Shown here one piece after another: positions 60,479-64,000 of a stretch of DNA of 64,000 bases; the stretch's first letter is position 1, and every line of letters starts with the position of its first letter. Under the pieces are notes generated by a model. It was not told the origin of the DNA, did no database searches, and saw only the letters and a list, made by a program, of their open reading frames with translations. The stretch lies in contig CM063284.1 of the NCBI GenBank assembly GCA_032173965.1, positions 114,736,410-114,800,409 of the forward strand. The letters run 5' to 3'. Source of the stretch: Sitta carolinensis (taxonomy: Eukaryota > Chordata > Aves > Passeriformes > Sittidae). A program made the position numbers and the translations under genes.

Positions 60479-62649
60479 AAAGTATTCAGACATGAAGTGG
60501 TTGTCACTCTGTGCTGAGACCTGCACCTAAAGGTGTGGTTGATGTAGAGCTCATCTGGCCTGAGTGAAGCCGTGCTGCGTGGAAGGGGTTTCGCCGGGGT
60601 GAGCGTGACCCTTTCAGGGTGGCGTCCCTTTTAGGGAATGAACAGCACGTCAGCTTAAAAAATGTGTTCTGGCTGTACACAGACTAGAGTCTTGCGTTTG
60701 CTAATTCAGTGAAATGCTCTTCATTTACTGCTATATATACTTAAGTCCCTTAGGGCAGCATTGTTTCAGAGGGTTTTTTAAACCATATGCTCATCCTTAA
60801 GCAATAGAACTCTGAAACTAAGAAGCTGCTGAACATTCACAACTTCAAGGAAAGTTTGAAGCATGAGAGAATGCTTAGTACCACCAGAAAAAAAATGTCT
60901 GAAGGCATTTGCACTGCAAATCATTATCATGATCATTAATATGCCTGCTTTCCAGTATTAGTGTATTAAAGCAGTACATTCAGGAGACTAATGATAGTCA
61001 AACAGTGACACTGGCTGCTGCTTACTTTTTGTGGATTGTATTGTTTAAAGTGACTCACTTAAACCAAGAAAGTGTAAAAACTCACCCCATTTATTTAATT
61101 TTTAAAAAGGTTTAAATATGTGCTATGCACTAATACTTGGAAATTAATAGCTTTTAACATTGAGAGTTGACCTTATGATTGGAGTTGGAGGCTAGAAAAT
61201 GGGAGACACATCCCCTTTTCCCACCTTGTATGAAGATTTTGGGCATGTAAGAAACTTGCTGAATAAAACTGGCTGAAACAAAGTTCACTACATAGCTTTA
61301 CTTTACTAATCTACATCATGAAAGACTAAAACTAGTTTGTAGAGAAACTATTTTTAAGACTGTCAGATCAGCATGTTTCACAGTCTTGTGTCAGAGAACA
61401 CAAAAGTGGAATCATTATGTTACTGTGACGTAGATAGAAACACACAGTAACACACACAACAGGTGTTTAGGTAGAGAAGAAGAAAGGAAGAAGTCTCTAG
61501 TTTATTGTTGACCTTGTATATATAAGTTTCTAAACAATCAAAGATTAGACAGAGAAGTTACCACTTCTCCATCTTCACTAGTTACTTAAGAAGTCTATCT
61601 ATCAAGTAATATTTTTTACAAAGAAATATAAACATAATTCTTATTTATCTTACAATTCATGAAAACTGACTCCACTATACTAAAACAAATCAGAAGGCTT
61701 ATTTTCAAAAACAACATCATTACTCTTGATTCTAGTCTAGAAATGGAACCGGTGGAATTTGTAGCAGATGAGGATGCCTCCTTCTTGCCACATGTTACTT
61801 TTGGACAATTTTTTTGAGTGCTGTCAGATTCCAGGAGTGTAGAATTGGGACTGATGTTGTTTTGTGTAATGTCCCACTGGATGTCTTCAAAGGAACCCAA
61901 GTTCATTCAAGTTACAAGAGCATGTTTGAGGAACTTTTTAAGTGCTGTCACTTAAGTCTGTAGTACTTAAGCCGTGTAAGTGTACTGCTAGTCTGTAGCC
62001 TTTTTTTACTGAGGCTGTATTGTATTTTGGCCTACCTTAACTTCAGGAAAACACTTGGCATCGGTCGTTGGGTAGATACTGGCACCTCTGCTGGAACAGT
62101 GTACCCAGTAGCATACTAGAGTGTGATTTATGCTTCATGTGAATCTGTGGTAGATGGTTTATTACATTCACCTGACATCACCACCACTTAATCTTGATTA
62201 TAGATGTGTCACAAGAAGCATGGATAAACCAAATAGAGAGTTAAGGTTGGTCTAAGCTGGATAAATGCAATTGCATGGTGATTAGAATAGTCATCCTCAC
62301 TTTAGAGTAAAAAAACAAACAAGAATATCCTGTCATGCTGTTGGAGCCATATTCTCTTAAAAGCCCTCATATTATTTCTTTTTTTCTATCATAACACTCA
62401 AAATGCAATAAATATTTTGATATTAAAGCATCACTTATCCCCCATGTACCCCAGTTGTTGAAGTGGAATAGTGTAATATGCTTGTAAACAGTCTGATCTC
62501 TCTGCTTTCTTTGAATGCTTACTGTAGAATTCTAAAATTACCTCACTGTGCTCTTCAACATCTTCATGAGGGGAAGTGGAGGAGCAGAGAGGCAGGTACT
62601 TCACTCTCATCAGGATCCAAGGAGACAGCATGAATCTGAGTCAGGAGAG

Positions 62650-62855
62650 TTTTTCTTGGGAAAAGATGTTTCACTCAGACAGTGAACACTGGAACAGGCT
62701 CCCCAGGGAAATGGTCACAGCACCAAGCTCAAGAAGTGTTTGAACAATGCTCTCAGGAACTTGGTGTGACTCTTGAGGTGTCCTGTGCAGGGCCAAGAGT
62801 TGGACTTATTCTGATGTGTCCCTTCCAACTCAGTGAATTCTATATTTCTATGGTA
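62650..62855 (+). mobile_element. CR1 LINE fragment upstream of SDR16C5
   Basis: GTGAACACTGGAACAGGCTC, CCCAGGGAAATGGTCACAGC and the end TCCCTTCCAACTCAGTGAAT plus TTCTATATTTCTATG are a plus-orientation CR1 3' end. It is a truncated, inactive copy. Confidence 0.85.
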
Positions 62856-64000
62856 AGTTTTCATTGGCAGTATCAGCTGCTTTAGCAATTGTAGGTATGT
62901 CGCTGCAATTGCAGCCTACACAAACTTGTCCTTAGTCACACATTGCAACTTCTAAGAGAGGTGTAGGTCTTCATAGAAACCCTAGTGCCTTGCTCATTGA
63001 AGTCAGGTGTCTCCTGTGTTGCGTCTGAAGGAAACAGAGCAAACACCACTTAGCCAGAGTTTGTCAAAATTGACTTTTCTTTTCTACTCCTGCAGAAGAA
63101 AAACAGCTGGGGCAAAGGAGTTTACAGTTAAGAGGAAGGATTATCATCCTGAACACAGAAGACTAAGTGACATTCTGAATTTTCATTTACTATGTGCATT
63201 TCCTTTGAGTGATATTTACTGTCTAATGGAGGTTTATGGAATTCTAGTTCCCTCTGTTAGCAGATTTGAAAATACAGGAATTGTAAAAATGATAAACTAT
63301 TACCCACTGGTGCCCCATTCATTTCATCTGGAAGAAGTGCCACGTCCTGTTTAGTGAGGGTGAGATGTGCTGCATTAACATCTTTTCAAAGTATTTACGG
63401 ACTACACAGCAAATATAACCAGCAGCTTCGGTGTTTTTCAAACATTAGAAGAGGGACAAATTCTCATTGGAAGAGGAATATGCCAGCACTAAGTATCACC
63501 ATGACTTAGCCACTGGATTCTCAGGTCCCATAGTTCACTGCCTGTTAGGTTGTGTTAACAATGTCAGGACCCGCTAGATTGTTTTTAATTCCCTAAGTAT
63601 TTTTGGCAGAGAACCTCATCAGAACTCGAAAATGTGTTGATAAGGGCCAGCTCTGTGATGAAATTTATCGTGTGTGCACACAGTGCAGAGGATTGTGTGG
63701 CAAGAGGAGTGAAAGCTTGCAAAACAAAACTTAATTTGGGCTCTCATGCCTCTAACCCTGGCAACAGGTAGTATTATACACAGGGGTGTGTGTTCTTTAC
63801 CCATACAGGAATGCCTGTTATATCAGTGCAGTAATCAGGCAGCATTGGCTGAGCTCCCATCTGCCTCCATTCTAGTATGATGGAGAAATGTTACAGCATA
63901 TGCTCAAATAGTAAGTATGTGACCAAAAGCTGTTATAAATCAGCTTTGTTTAGCAGCATGTGTTTTCTGATCCTGCATTAGGATTTTATTTGCCAATGTA

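Larger units (their letters stand above)
60311..64000. other. Intergenic region upstream of SDR16C5
   Basis: AT-rich sequence with one CR1 fragment (62650-62855) and a GTTT-rich tract at its left edge. In other amniotes this side leads towards PENK. No coding exon is recognised; ORFs of 60-115 codons show no domains. Confidence 0.65.

Noticed and set aside
59696..60517. ORFs of 74-192 codons in the second CpG island
   Set aside because: Same GC-rich artefact. The longest runs into a T-rich low-complexity tract and relies on a non-ATG start.
1..64000. CRISPR arrays, bacterial operons, insertion sequences, defence systems
   Set aside because: The window is vertebrate nuclear DNA with introns, CpG islands and CR1 elements. 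No regularly spaced repeats or prokaryotic gene layout is present.

Overview
This is a eukaryotic (vertebrate) window, almost certainly from a bird. Split genes with GT-AG introns, two CpG islands, and several degraded CR1 LINE fragments (the dominant avian/reptilian retrotransposon) support this. I recognise no mammalian SINE or L1. The gene order PLAG1(-) / CHCHD7(+) / SDR16C5(-) matches the amniote block known from human 8q12.1. No bacterial, phage or CRISPR features are present.

Region by region. (1) 1-24.1 kb: AT-rich, no recognisable protein-coding exon, best read as the 5' (non-coding) intron of PLAG1 running leftward. It holds one short CR1 copy plus homopolymer tracts. The PLAG1 zinc-finger coding exons are not in the window. 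(2) 23.4-25.0 kb: a CpG island acting as the shared head-to-head promoter of PLAG1 (leftward, first exon ending at 24098) and CHCHD7 (rightward, first exon ending at 24647). (3) 24.6-29.1 kb: complete CHCHD7, one non-coding exon and three coding exons, giving an 85-residue twin CX9C mitochondrial intermembrane-space protein. (4) 29.1-50 kb: intergenic DNA with four CR1 fragments, one possible LTR-like patch and simple repeats. (5) 50.5-60.0 kb: complete SDR16C5 (RDHE2-type short-chain dehydrogenase) on the minus strand, six coding exons giving 305 residues with an intact SDR active site, plus a likely non-coding first exon in a second CpG island at 59.7-60.3 kb. (6) 60.3-64 kb: upstream intergenic DNA with one CR1 fragment; no gene recognised.

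The reconstructed exon joins keep frame throughout (CHCHD7: 54+99+105 nt; SDR16C5: 321+132+100+145+126+94 nt), which is strong internal evidence for both gene models. The genes are a conserved neighbourhood, not a pathway: PLAG1 is a growth-related zinc-finger transcription factor, CHCHD7 a small mitochondrial CHCH protein, and SDR16C5 a membrane/lipid-droplet retinol dehydrogenase. I found no convincing undescribed system. The most useful leads are the compact bidirectional promoter, a strong-context upstream ORF in the predicted PLAG1 first exon, and the transposon-poor PLAG1 intron.
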